Positions 38,601-51,257 of a stretch of DNA of 64,000 bases are shown in pieces. The position numbers and the translations under genes are program-made. The stretch's first letter is position 1. Every line of letters begins with the position of its first letter. This DNA comes from Anisakis pegreffii (Eukaryota; Nematoda; Chromadorea; Rhabditida; Anisakidae), in NCBI GenBank assembly GCA_035041965.1, contig JAPYMA010000682.1, positions 124,001 through 188,000 on the forward strand, written 5' to 3'. The notes under the pieces were generated by a model. The model did not search any database, was not told where the DNA came from, and saw only the letters and a program-made list of their open reading frames with translations.

Positions 38601-40543
38601 TTGAATTGTTTCAAACCTTCAAACATTCTTTGTCGTGTCTTCGTAGTCATGTCATTGGGCTGTATTCTGAAGTTTAGCTATGATAAGAATTCTCTCGTCA
38701 TGAGCGTAGATCACTGATCAATTTTATGTATAGTACGATAACGACTAGTATATTTGTTGTTTTAGTGCTTACATAGTATCTGCATATTCCAGTGAATGAA
38801 TGCAAAAATTGCTTTATAGGAGTGTGAAAACGAATGATTATAATCCTTGTCGCCTTGCCTCACATCTAAAAGAAAACAAAAATATTATTCTCACGGTTGG
38901 CCTCAAATACGATGGTACTCAAAGATTCCCAGATCTAGAGGTTGGAAGTGATTGCTACAAACTGATTTTCGATACGGAGATTGCACACAACTTCATCGAT
39001 GCTATTTGCAGAGGTATCATAAACACTCAATTGGATCGCGTTATTGTTTGATAGATCAGCAGTGAGATAAATTGCTTTGTACATGCAAACAGCCATAATC
39101 AACCGACTGCAGACGTGATATGCATGAACCTTGAAAATTACTAACTGGCACTGAAAGTCATTTAGTTTCATCTAGTTCCATTGCTCAATTTTACAGCTAA
39201 CTGCTACTGTCTTCCTCCCTACGTGCAGTTTACGGATAAGTGCACCGAATATGGCGAATGTGTTTATCAACAAGGTCAAGCAGTCGACCACCAGGTTGCT
39301 CAACAAACATGCCAGAATTACAACACAGCGATGATTGATGTGCTTAGCGCCGAGAAAGATAGATTCATCGCAAGTAATCCTTTGACATTGAATTCGATTC
39401 TACAACTAAATTTTTTGATGAGCATGTTCATTCAGATCCTTCACTTACAGTTAGTTGGACAATGTAATGAGAATTCATCTTTAAATGAATTTGAAAATGA
39501 ATGATCAAATAAATATGAAATAAAACGATAAACCAAATGGATAAATTGAAAGCGATCAAATAAATCGGGAATAGTCAGCATTTGATTGAAAGTGTTTGTA
39601 AATCACAAAAGGGAATTTACAAAAAACATTGATTGTGATTTCAGACATGGAACAAAAGTACGGCTACAATCAGTACTGGTTAGGAGCGTACTATTCCGTC
39701 GATCATTTCGAATGGGCAACTGGATTCCAGGTGATTATAATAGATCACTTCTTTTTTTTGGGCAGCCGAAAGAAATATTACCATTGAATTTGCATCAAGA
39801 AATGGAACTGAATGTCCGATAAAGTTCAGAAATGACGGTGATTGTAATGAGTTCTATTTCATCAGTCGGTTGATGAAATTTAGCATCATCGTTATTGTTT
39901 TCAAAATTCATCACGCTTTCAGACAGCTACTCAGCTGCATACTAGAACGAGTCCAACCGGCGTGTTGACCACACTCGAAATAGACCGTCTTTCGCAGAGG
40001 AAAGTCTCACACGTCTCAGACGTGTACAGTAGTCACTGCTCATGGACATATGAATTGCAATGTGTGACTGAAAAGTTTTTTGCAATTGCAGATGGATGCT
40101 AATGACTATAAGCATTGGGCACCTAATGAGCCAGACCTTAAGAAAGGTGACTGTGTTTATGAGGACAGCAATGGCTGGCATTCGGATGATTGCAACGACT
40201 TCATGCATACGCATCACTTCCTTTGCCAGAAGAAAGCATGTATGCTTTTGTGCTCATGCAATCTCGTGCAAACTATAATAGCAAGAATGTCATGAAATTG
40301 CGAACAAGGCGCAGGAATCTCTTATTGCCTATTACAGCCATTGTGCATCGCTCTCACACTCAACCAAAAAGTTATTACTTTGTTTCGCTGTCCTCTTATC
40401 ATCTGAAAATGGCAATGGAGTGATAATTTCCACTTAAACTTCACGTTATTTGACTCTTCACTGACTGGTACTTTTTATATCTTGTGAAAATTCTATTTTC
40501 AGGCAACACGGAGAACTACTGTGACTTCGACAAACTACATTGA
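35645..40543 (+). CDS. Secreted double-vWA plus C-type-lectin protein, gene B
   Basis: Exons: 35645-35699, 36165-36256, 36611-36667, 36876-37037, 37181-37322, 37450-37566, 37706-37794, 37908-38003, 38167-38270, 38465-38587, 38820-39013, 39197-39373, 39645-39730, 40092-40239, 40503-40543; about 560 aa. Signal peptide MMRFFTLFSAIALCTGLIG. The first vWA has an intact MIDAS: IDLVIVMDESSSIG, GLTNIAAGM and VMLVITDGMDITD. The second starts WLDLIFIIDSSKAV (degenerate MIDAS). The lectin domain has ANCYCLPPYVQF, YGECVYQQGQ, YWLGAYYS, an EPD motif, CND and HHFLCQK, then a CNTENYCDF tail. Phases agree throughout only if the third exon stops at 36667, where the next bases are GATGCG rather than a GT donor. 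The gene may therefore use a rare splice site, contain an error, or be impaired. Confidence 0.85.
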
Positions 40544-40823
40544 ACGATTATCAAGAATGAACGATATGTTCATGCAATTCATTAAGATAAACTCAACAAC
40601 GGATGCATTCATTTAAGATTAATTTTTAAATTCTCACGAACATTCTGACAGTTATCGAGAATATGGGCGAAATGAGGAACTGAACTGATACTTTAGGGTC
40701 GAATGGTGAGAGAATGACTTTTATTAAACTAAATGTGAATGACTCCGTTGCTTTTCATATCCTCCAATTGAATAACTAAACAGCGCCAAGAATTGTATGA
40801 AATGCTCAGTCCTTTTCATAACA

Positions 40824-40829
40824 AATAAA
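40824..40829 (+). terminator. Candidate poly(A) signal of gene B
   Basis: AATAAA about 280 bases after the stop codon of gene B. Confidence 0.35.
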
Positions 40830-41529
40830 CTTTTCATTCTGCATCATCCATTGTATTTCTGAAGTTCTTCACTATTCAAAGGATTCTGCCCGTCAGCATT
40901 TTGTGTGAATTCCGGAAACTTTGAGAGTACTCCTCGAGAATATCTGATCAGGGCTCAGCTTCAGCTGAAACTGTTCGTTTTGCTGATGCCACTGTTTGTG
41001 GTTTTGGTTGTATTGTTGGTGCGAAGGCGACGATTAACAATTTAGTTTATCCACACAAATAAATGAAGACGATAATAACGGTTGAATACAGTGAAGATGG
41101 TTTAGTGAGGAGAGATGCCGATGATGGCTCATAAACAACAGCAACACTGGGTACACGAACAACACACTAACTGACTAATACGGGGTAACTGATGTAACTA
41201 CACTGCACTACTTATATAGTCATTGAGGTTGGCTGATTACGAAACGATGGTTACGAATTGCCAATGATGGTGAGAGAACACATGATATGCAAAGCACTAT
41301 AGACAGATATACAAGAAACCGTAAACAATAAACAAAAGATCACCGGTTTATCACAACATGATCCTTCAGAAACAAAGAAATTAATTGCAAGTGAACAAAT
41401 CATGCTATTCAATTCTGGGTATGCAATCAATTAGTGTAGCTGAATAAGTTGCAATAAAATGCGCAATTTTACTGTCTGCTCCGCTCCTCGTAGACATCAC
41501 GCTTAGTAGATTCATAGTCAGAGACTGCA

Positions 41530-44500
41530 TCACTGCCTTCGGCGCCCTGATGGTATAGGGGACAGCTCGTTGAAACCCACCACACTCTCAGCTCTGACCA
41601 GTAACGCATCAGTTTCTTCACAGCAATCGATCGAGCAGAATCTCTAAATTCAAAAAAATATTTATTTTGTCCGGCAGTTTTGCTCAGTTGAGAAGCCCTC
41701 GCCATTATAATAAAGCTATCTCAACCTGCGGAGAGGTGCTTATTGACATACATTTGATCACCATAGATCAATGGATATTATATATTATTATAGAAATATG
41801 GGTTTGATACATTCAACCCTACCGTCTTCTCATGTTTGCCCAGTAACATGTTGATATTTGTACATCATTCGATTGAGCATAATCTTTGCTTTCTAAAAAT
41901 GAAAAGATCACCGGAAAGATCCTCCTTTGCGAGGTGATATAGCTATTTTTCTGATTCTATAGGGGTTGGTACAATCAATCCTTCCGTACACTCAGCTTTG
42001 ACCAGTAACATATGAATTTCTTCACATCAGTCGATCGAGCAGAATCTCTACATTCAAAAAAATATATATTTTTTGAGGCGATTTTGATAACTTGAGGAGC
42101 TATAGCTATTTTATTGAAGCTACCTCAACCAGCGCTGAGGTGCTCATTGACATGCATTTGATCACTATAGATCTATGCATATTAAACATTACTATAGATA
42201 TATGGGTTTGATACATTCAAGCCTACCGTCTTCTCAAGTTTGCCCGGAATCATATTGGTATTTGTACATCATTCGATTGAGCACAATCTTTGCTTTCTAA
42301 AAATGAAAAGATCGCCAGAAAGATCCTCCTTTGCGAGGGGATATAGCTATTTTTCTGATTCTATAGGGGTTGGTACAATCAATCCTTCCGTACTCTCAGC
42401 TTTGACCAGTAACATACCAATTTCTTCACATCGTTCGATCGAGCAGAATCTCTGCTTCCTGAAAATGAAAACATCGCCGAGAAATTCTGCCCCTGCGAGG
42501 AGATATAGCAATTTTCCTGATGTTATAGGGGTTAGCTCATTGAAACCCACCGTACTCTCAGCTTTTACCAGTAACATACCAACTTCTTCACACCAATAGA
42601 TCGAACAGAATCTCCGCTTTCAGAAAAATATACATCTTGTCGGGCGATTTTGCTTAGTTGAGGAGATATAGCTATTTTATCAAAGCTATCTCAACTGGCG
42701 CTGAGGTGCTCATTGATATGCACCTGATCACTATAAATCAATTCGTTACTATAGAAATACGGGTACATTCAAGCCTACCGTCTTCTCTAGTGTGCCCGAA
42801 AAAATATCCAAGTTTGTATATCGCTTGATTGGGGAGAATCTCCGCTTTCGAAAGGTGAAAAGCTTGTTGTAAAATTCTGCCTCCGCGAGGAGATATGGCT
42901 ATTTTTCTGATGAATAAGGGTTGGCACATTTTTCTGATGCTACAAACATGGGTACGTTCAAGCCTACTGTGTTCTCAAGTTTGCCCGGAAACGTAATCAA
43001 ATTTTTATACCATTCGTTTGAGCCGGATCTGTGCTTTAAGAAAAAAATATATATTGTCGGGCGATTTTGCCCAGTTGAGGAGATATAGCTATTTTATCAA
43101 AGCTATCTCAATTGGCGCTGAGGTGCTCATTGATATGCATTTGATCATTGATCTCAATTCGTTACTATAGAAATATGGGTACATTCAAGCCTACCGTCTT
43201 CTCAAGTTTGCCCGTAAACATATTCAAATTTGTATATCGTTCGATTGAACACAATCTCTGCTTTCAGAAAAATGTAAGCCATGTCGGGCGATTTTGCTTT
43301 GTTGAGGAGATATGGCTATGTAATGAAAGCTATCTCAACTGGCGCTGAGGTGCGCATTGATATGCATTTGATCATTGATCTCAATTCGTTACTATAGAAA
43401 TATGGGTACATTCAAGCCTACCGTCTTCTCAAGTTTGCCCGTAAACATATACAAAATCTTATATCGTTCGATCGAACACACTCTCTGCTTTCAGAAAAAT
43501 ATAAATCTTGTCGGGCGATTTTGCTTTGTTGAGGAAATATGGCTATGTAATTAAAGCTGTCTCAACTGGCGCTGAGGTGCTCATTGATATGCATTTGATC
43601 ATTGATCTCAATTCGTTACTATAGAAATATGGGTACATTCAAGCCTACCGTCTTCTCAAGTTTGCCCGGAAACATGTTCAAATTTGTATATCGTTCGATT
43701 GGACAGAATCTCGGTTTCAAGAAAAATATATATCTTGTCGGGCGATCTTGCTTAATTGATGAGCTATAGCTGTTTTATCAAAGCTATCTCAATTGGCGCT
43801 GAGGTGCGCATTGATATGCATTTGATCATTGATCTCAATTCGTTACTATAGAAATATGGGTACATTCAAGCCTACTGTCTTCTCAGGTTTGCCAGGAAGC
43901 ATATTCAAGTTTGTATATTATTCGTTTGAGCGGGATCTCTGCTTTAAGAAAAAAAAAATATATATATTGTCGGGCGATTTTGCTTAGTTGAGGAGATATA
44001 GCTATTTTATCAAAGCTATCTCAACTGACCCTGAGAAGCTCATTGATATGCATTTGATCACAATAGATCAATTCGCTACTATAGAAATATGGGTACATTC
44101 AAGCATACCGTCTTCTCTAGTTTGTCCGGAAACATGTTTAAATTTGTATATCGTTCGATTGGACAGAATTTCTGATTTCCAGCGGTGAAGAGTTTGTTGT
44201 AAAATTCTGCCCATGCCAGGAGATATGGCTATTTTTCTGATGAATAGGGGTTGGCACATTTTTCTGATGCTACAAATATGGGTACATTCAAGCCTACCGT
44301 CTTCTCAAGTTTGCTCGTAAGCATATTCAAAACCGTATATCATTCGATTGAACAGAATCTCTGCTTTCAGAAAAATATAAATGTTGTCGGGCGATTTTGC
44401 TTTGTTGAGGAGATATGGCTATGTAATGAAAGCTATCTCAACTGGCGCTGAGGGGCTCATTGATAAGATTTGATCATTGATCTCAATTCGTTACTATAGA

Positions 44501-46410
44501 AATATGGGTACATTCAAGCCTACCGTCTTCTCTAGTGTGCCCGGAAAAATGTCCAAGTTTGTATACCTTTCGATTGGGGAGGATCTCTGTTTTGCAACGG
44601 TGAAAAGCGTGTTGTAAAATTCTGCCTCCGCGAGGAGATATGGCTATTTTTCTGATGAATATGGGTTGGCACGTTTTTCTGATGCTACAAACATGGGTAC
44701 ATTCAAGCCTACTGTGTTCTAAAGTTTGCCCGGAAACATATTCAAATTTGTATATCATTCGATTGAACAGAATCTCTGTTTTCAGAAAAAATTATATATT
44801 GTCGGGCGATTTTGCTTAGTTGAGGAGCTATAGCTATTTTATCAAAGCTATCTCAATTGGCGCTGAGGTGCTCATTGATATGCATTTGATCATTGATCTC
44901 AATTCGTTACTATTGAAATATGGGTACATTCAAGCCGACTGTCCTCTCAAGTTTGCCCGGAAACATATTCAAATTTGCATATCATTCGAATGAGCAGAAT
45001 CTCTGTTTTATGAAAAATATATATCTTGTCGGGCGATTTTGCTTAGTCGAGGAGCTATAGCTATTTTATCAAAGCTATCTCAATTGGCGCTGAGGTGCGC
45101 ATTGATATGCATTTGATCATTGATCTCAATTCGTTACTATAGAAATATGGGTACATTCAAGCCTACCGTCTTCTCAAGTTTGCCCGTAGACATATACAAA
45201 ATCGTATATCGTTCGATCGAACACACTCTCTGCTTTCAGAAAAATATAAATCTTGTCGGGCGATTTTGCTCTGTTGAGGAAATATGGCTATGTAATTAAA
45301 GCTGTCTCAACTGGCGCTGAGGTGCTCATTGATATGGATTTGATCGCTATAGATCTATTCTTTACCATAGAAATATGGGTACATTCAAGCCTACCGTCTT
45401 CTCAAGTTTGTCTGGAAACATGTTTGAATTTGTATATCGTTCGATTGGACAGAATCTCTGATTTCTAGCGGTGAAGAGTTTGTTGTAAAATTCTGCCCTT
45501 GCGAGGAGATATGGCTATTTTTCTGATGAATAGGGGTTGGCACATTTTTCTGATGCTACAAATATGGGTACATTCAAGCCTACTCAATTTGCCCGGAAAC
45601 GTAATCAAATTTTTATATCATTCGTTTGAGCGGGATCTCTGCTTTAAGAAAAATATATATATTGTCGGGCGATTTTGCTTAGTTGAGGAGATATAGCTAT
45701 TTTATCAAAGCTATCTCAACTGACCCTGAGAAGCTCATTGATATGCATTTGATCATTGATCTCAATTCGTTACTATTGAAATATGGGTACATTCAAGCCT
45801 ACTGTCTTCTCATGTTTGTCCGTAAACATATTCAAATTTGTATATCATTGGATTGAACAGAATCTCTACTTTCAGAAAAATATATATCTTGTCATGCGAT
45901 TTTGCTTAGTTGAGGAGATATAGCTGTTTTATCAAAGCTATCTCAACTTGCCCAGAGGTGCTCATTGATATGCATTTGATGACCGTAGATCAATGGATAT
46001 TGCATATTATTATAGAAATATGGGTTTGATACATTCAAGCCTACCGTCTTCTCAGGTTTGCCGAGTAACTTGTGTAGGTTTATCTATCGTTCGATCGATC
46101 AGAATCTCTGCTTTCTGAAAATGAAAACGTCGCCGAAAAATTCTGCCCCTGTGAGGAGATATAGCTATTTTCCTGATGTTATAGGGGTTAGCTCATTGAA
46201 ACCCACCGTACTGTCAGCTTTGACCAGTAACATATCAATTTCTTTACACCAATCGATCGATCAGAATCTTTGCATGCATAAAAAATATATTTTGTCGGAC
46301 GATTTTGCTTAGTTGAGGAGGTATAGCTATTTTAATAAAGCTATTTCAAGTAGCGCTGAGGTGCTCATTGATATGCATTTGATTACTACAGATCAATATA
46401 AATTAAATAA
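41530..46410. repeat. Complex satellite-like tandem array
   Basis: About 18 copies of the anchor (G)GGTACATTCAAGCCTACCG (or TTTGATACATTCAAG) recur, for example near 42761, 43177, 43404, 43631, 43858, 44091, 44280, 44506, 44695, 44921, 45147, 45376, 45566, 45786 and 46022. A cleanly regular run has a 227-base period; other steps are 185-190 bases. At least two unit types mix: one with TTGTCGGGCGATTTTGCT and GATATAGCTATTTTATCAAA, the other with GTTGTAAAATTCTGCC and GGGGTTGGCACATTTTTC. Older variants with CCCACCGTACTCTCAGC occur at both ends. Because 227 is not a multiple of three, the many open frames here are not a repeat protein. It lies between lectin genes B and C. Confidence 0.95.
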
Positions 46411-47054
46411 GGCCACCATAGAATCCCAAACAGTTAAACTGAAAAATTCGCAGAGCTCGCATATGGGGCTATGGGGTCGAATGAATGATGGGAACATCAA
46501 CGCTGACATTCAAGTTTTTGATGCTTCAACCCGATGGTATCAGTCTTTCAGAAAAATCGGGGAATTCTTAGACGGGATTCCTCGTCAGCTCTGGAGAAAT
46601 CCAGGTAACACTCTTCTCTACCATATCGGGGAATTCACACAGTGTTGGAGAATTCCGGGGGCCCCGTCCCCGACTGTTTTTGTTAATTTGAACCATTTTA
46701 TCTGTTAATTGGAACCGTTTGACCAGCCTCCACGAGCGTAGAAGCAACTGTGTAATGTTCCATATTCGGTTGTAAAAGAAATTATGATGTGAAATCAGAT
46801 GTTATGAATCAATCTGAAAAGCGTCTGAAATGCGATATTTTCAATGAAATTCAAGATTCGCGTCTCTGAACTCGTAGTTCCCTCAAATTTGAAACGACAA
46901 GCGTTCTCGAATGGAGTGATGCTGTGAGAAATTTCGGAGCAACACGGCTTAGCTTCATAAATCCGCCGGGTAAATCAGTTATTTACATTCTAACTGCGTT
47001 TAATCATTCAGTGAAGTACCGATAGCATTGTTCTTGTACAAAAATGGAGTTCAG

Positions 47055-47155
47055 ACTAGGGCTTGCAAAATCCCAACGCTTTTCAATCCGGGGATCGGAA
47101 TTTAATCCCGGGATCAATTTTTGATCTTGGAATTATCCCAGGATCGAACAATTTT
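47055..47155. repeat. Dispersed GATCCCGGGAT-type repeat, second copy
   Basis: CTAGGGCTTGCAAAATCCC, then ATCCGGGGATCGG, ATCCCGGGATC and ATCCCAGGATC. It is an inverted-orientation relative of 22718-22800. Confidence 0.55.
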
Positions 47156-47296
47156 TGAAGTATCGATGGGGGGTATGTTGAAACACATTTTTTCGAACCA
47201 ATATGTTCAATATTAATCAGACAGGAGTTAATACGACAAATTATTGAACAAACCTAAGAAACCAAATTATTTAAATTCATTGTGTGAATATTATTA

Positions 47297-47334
47297 TTAG
47301 CATCATTGTATAAATATTTTATGCAATGATGCTA
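47297..47334. other. Short perfect-stem AT-rich hairpin
   Basis: TTAGCATCATTG and CAATGATGCTAA are exact reverse complements; pairing continues inward through TATAAAT/TTTTATG with one G-T pair, leaving a loop of only a few bases. It could be a cruciform or the centre of a small element. No flanking gene uses it. Confidence 0.5.
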
Positions 47335-47539
47335 ATGATCATGCTGCAAGGGCGTACTGCATATTCTATGCTAAGGCATCTTGTCATCTCGGGTCTATGC
47401 TAATAACAGTACACTTACATGTAAATACGAAATTTTTGATTCTCAAACACTTATTTGTGACGCTTCAAGATCATTTTTTCTCAGTATTAACGTCAGCTGA
47501 ATTCTGCCGTTTCAGAAATTTCGATTTTTCAAGAAGAAA

Positions 47540-47871
47540 ATGCGTAACATGAATTATTACCAGGACTACTTGGATTGGCCAGGCTATCAAACGTCAGTAA
47601 CGTTGCTGGCCATAATGCGCTTTCATTCGGTCCTTGATCTTGCTTTCCTTTGCCAGGTGTCACCCAATTTCTTTGTAATATCGTCTTTCCATCTCCCGAG
47701 TGATCTTTTTATTTCTCTTGGGTACCACTCTGCAACTGCTCGAGTCCATCTGCCATCATTTATTCTTGCTACGTGGCCTGCCCAACGTAGCTTTCTCTTC
47801 CTGTACTCTGCGATCACGTCTCTCACTCCAATTCTTCGGCGAATCTCCTCACATTGGATGTGTTCCCGCAA
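47540..47871 (-). mobile_element. RTE-type non-LTR retrotransposon 3' remnant
   Basis: On the minus strand it encodes MREHIQCEEIRRRIGVRDVI, then KLRWAGHVARINDGRWTRAV and AEWYPREIKRSLGRWKDDI, ending in a stop at 47623-47625. This is the same C-terminal tail as the copy at 8570-8790, and the sequence past the stop (CGCATTATGGCCAGCAACGTTA) also matches. The 5' side stops within a few bases of the inverted repeat at 47874-47947. Confidence 0.8.
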
Positions 47872-47873
47872 CG

Positions 47874-47947
47874 ATTAATATTAGGCCCCCACCTCAAACG
47901 GCTGTTTAGATATAAACAGCCGTTTGAGGTGGGGGCCTAATATTAAT
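47874..47947. mobile_element. Perfect 35-bp inverted repeat, possible mariner-like mini-element
   Basis: Two exact 35-base arms (47874-47908 and 47913-47947) are separated by the four bases GATA. From outside in they read ATTAATATTAGGCCCCCACC and then TCAAACGGCTGTTTA. The inner part TTAGGCCCCC... to ...GGGGGCCTAA is flanked by TA on both sides. That fits the TTAGG start of some mariner-family terminal repeats with a TA target, so this may be two terminal repeats fused after internal deletion. Confidence 0.55.
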
Positions 47948-50900
47948 ACTTTCGAAAATTTTTCGAAATTTTCAAAAATTCAAACCCTCATAACCTGGCT
48001 ATATATCGAGAAGTGTCCTTTTACCTACTCATACTACTAGGTCCTCCCTTGACTTCTAGCCGCTAAAAATACGGGTTCACATTCGAATCTGATTCCGAAA
48101 AAATCCACAGGTAACTATCTGTGGCGAACATTTCGAAAATTTTCGAGAAATTTTTTTCAGTCAACACTACCGGGATGAAGATCTTCCCTACTACTATTCA
48201 AAGTTTTTCTACTACTATTCAAATTTTTTTAGAGACCTAAACTAGAATTTGAGCAAATAATGTCTGTTATAGAGTAAGAATTGCATTCGAATTTATGCAA
48301 ATATTTCAGTTTTAAGTTGACTGTGCATAAGCAATTTATTGGCTAAATAATCATGCAGTGCTTTTTAATGGCACAAGGTACTTATTGCCGTATTGCTGTT
48401 AATAACTTGATTGATAAGGCATCACTTGATTCACTGTCCTTATCAACAGATATTAATGCTTGCATGCAGAAAATATTCTCACCGTAAAAAGTTCCATCTT
48501 GCCAATCGCTATGAGCGTATGATCAAAATTCAAATGATCAGAGAGCCTTACAGCGTCAACAAGCACAACGCAAATCAAAAAATGTAATTGTAGCCTTAAA
48601 AATGCTCGATCTTACCTGCATTATTGCTTTCTTGCTCACAACTGTCATTATTTCGATGATTTCGTAATGCTAGAAATGCAAACAAAATAACAATTCTAAG
48701 AAACATTTCACCAATCCATTGTGGCATAATACAATTTTGTTTCCAGAAGTGCGCATCAAAGAAATCACACAGGAAAATAGCAACTGAAAAACACCTGTAT
48801 TAATATCTTTAGTCAAAAAATTCAAAGATGCACTATATATCAGTTTAGTTGGATATTTTAAGTCCTCCAAGGAACCCGCAATTTCTCAGAGGGAAGAATC
48901 AGAAGTTGACGATTGGCTGGAGAAAAGCTTGAGATAAAATGCATTAATAATGCTTATTTATAACATCATTTATGGAATCATCATCACTGATTTTCATTAT
49001 ACCATTTCACAGTTTATCATCGAAGACAAATCAAAAAAAAACAAGAAACTGATCCATTGATCAAGAATTTTGCTGATCGTTGGTGGTATTGAGATACTGA
49101 TCACGCAAATATTATGAAACTGTTTGAAACTATTCAAGAATTAATTTTAAAAAATTAATGAATATTGATTCGCCGTTCTCCCCAGCTGCTTCTCATCCTC
49201 GAATTCCCCTTTCCAATCAATATTAGTGGTCAGTATGATACTGGCCACGGATATCATTATATTTAGTGCCAAGTTCTCCTTAAATCAGCTGGAGCATTCC
49301 TTTCACACGACAATTTGTCTCCAAACGCGAATTTTTTCTTTGCAAATTTCCTCGCATCAAATATGCCGACAAATTTATTCACGGAATGTTCACGATACAT
49401 TTCACAGGCAGTTTGGATTGTTTGCGAGCAACACCAAATTCCTTCTCAGCTTCAATTCGCACAGTCCAGATGTTCAAGCAATGAGTGAATTCAGTTCAAT
49501 CAAAACTGAACTGCGCATCCCGTTTCATCACTCCGGCAGTGTATCAATTTACAATATGTGAATTTATTCATTCATCATATCCGAGTATTCGGACACTCAA
49601 TGAATACAGCTGAAATAAGTGAGACATAACAGTGGTCATAACAGGATGATGCAGCACGTTACGACCGATGAATATCCATCAAAGCAACTGATGCTGTCTA
49701 TCGAAAACCGGGTATCGAAATGATGATTCGATTCACGAAGATCATTACGAAGTCAAAAGTAATGTGGTAAAGGATGCAATTTCTTGATAACGCTTAATCG
49801 CACTCAGTTGTTTTCCTTGCGGTTTTCCTTAATTGTTTCAGATCGCAATTAATCCAATCTGACTAACTTAAACACATCAAAAATTGTTGAATGAAAATTA
49901 GCTTGATCGGCTCTATTTTTGTACTTCAAATTAGCTTGATCGCCTCTGTTTATGTATCCAAGTTCGCATCTTCCAGTTCTCATATCTTCCAAGCCTCATT
50001 GCATTTTATATCCACCAAGTATCGCCAACAAAAAATCATTACTTAGAAAGCAAACGAAATCATTACTGCACAAAAATACTTCTGCATAAGGCTGAACCAA
50101 AAAAGATTTTCAATGACTCATGCGATCTGCCATGTAACGAAAATATCACATAAAGTCATTAAATGACATTTGATCACTTGTTTGTCAACAATAATCGACA
50201 ATTTTTATCAAAAAAAGATTGCTCTTTGGATTTTACTCTTCAGCAGTTGTTGGCTTTTATTTTTTTCATTTTTCGTCAGTTGACATGAGACATAAACCTT
50301 AAAAATCACTCCATAAAATGCGCATTCCATGAACGTTACTCATCTGATCAATTAGTATCGTCTTGATTTTGTGCAGTCATGACCACCGTAATAATCCAGA
50401 ACATCAAAAAACATCTTCACCATTTCAAAATGCTCTTACAGTCTTCGCAAAATTACTCACATTTAAAATTTCAACTGAACATGATTGAGGATTTCTATTT
50501 CTTTGTTCAAAAGCTATTCTGGCCTAATTAAGAAGAAAATGTACAGCATTTGTTACTTGAAAAGAAAACCCTTCTGTGTGTGAATGTTTTCGAGATAGCC
50601 GTTCTTATTGATGAATTTTTCACTTCATTTGATCAGTAAACAAAAACAGTAATTGCCGTTCGTTTATAAACCCATCGATGAACTTATACACAATCAACTC
50701 TTTCCTTCAAAATATGCTGCGCTCATAAGTTTGTGCAACAGTTTCTTCAGATTCTTAAAGAGGTCAGGAAAATGAGTGTATCCAATAAAATGCCCACAAA
50801 AAAATGTGGAGGCAAAGAAGTAACATTTGGACAGAAGTAATATTCGCTCTCAGAGATATTCGAAATACGGATGTATAGATAATTGTTTTGCCTTGGCAAG

Positions 50901-51087
50901 TCACAATCGCAGAAAACTTTTAAAACAAGACGCTTTTGTGAGTGGAAAGTGACTGATTGTTAAGTGATACAAAGTGTTATGCTAAAAAATATCGATGCTT
51001 AATTGCAGCATTTTTTGAAAGCGCATCGCATTGATAACATTGTAAGGAGATCAGAGAACAGAAGAAAAAAGTTCATGACATGAACAT
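47948..51087. other. Intergenic before lectin gene C
   Basis: About 3.1 kb of AT-rich sequence. A small direct repeat (ATTAGCTTGATCG-CTCT-TTT) occurs twice at about 49896 and 49930. Short open frames lack motifs or paired splice sites. No gene is supported. Confidence 0.5.
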
Positions 51088-51094
51088 CTTATCA
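51088..51094 (-). promoter_or_regulatory. GATA-type site upstream of lectin gene C
   Basis: CTTATCA, reverse complement of TGATAAG, about 165 bases before the ATG. It lacks the full ACTGATAAG seen upstream of A and B. Confidence 0.3.
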
Positions 51095-51200
51095 CATGAT
51101 TATTGCTGATTTTTTGGTTTATTTCGTTCGTGACTCAGCATTGGTCATAAACAAAAGAATCTGGTGATATGAACCAGGATTGCATCATTTCGAACGAGCA

Positions 51201-51207
51201 TATAAGG
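51201..51207 (+). promoter_or_regulatory. TATA-like element of lectin gene C
   Basis: TATAAGG starts 57 bases before the ATG at 51258, the same spacing as TATAAAAG before gene A. Confidence 0.5.
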
Positions 51208-51257
51208 CGACTCGATCGAGCCATTCGGTACAGTGTGCAGCTTTGAAGAATCGCATC

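Larger units (their letters stand above)
46411..47539. other. Intergenic, mixed repeats
   Basis: Contains two copies of ATCGGGGAATTC about 75 bases apart (46557 and 46626) next to GC-richer sequence, the second GATCCCGGGAT-type repeat (47055-47155) and a tight AT-rich hairpin (47297-47334). No gene is supported. Confidence 0.5.

Noticed and set aside
42240..46708. Many 60-130 codon open frames across the satellite array
   Set aside because: They arise from the repeat unit itself; the regular 227-base period is not a multiple of three, so frames do not persist through units.
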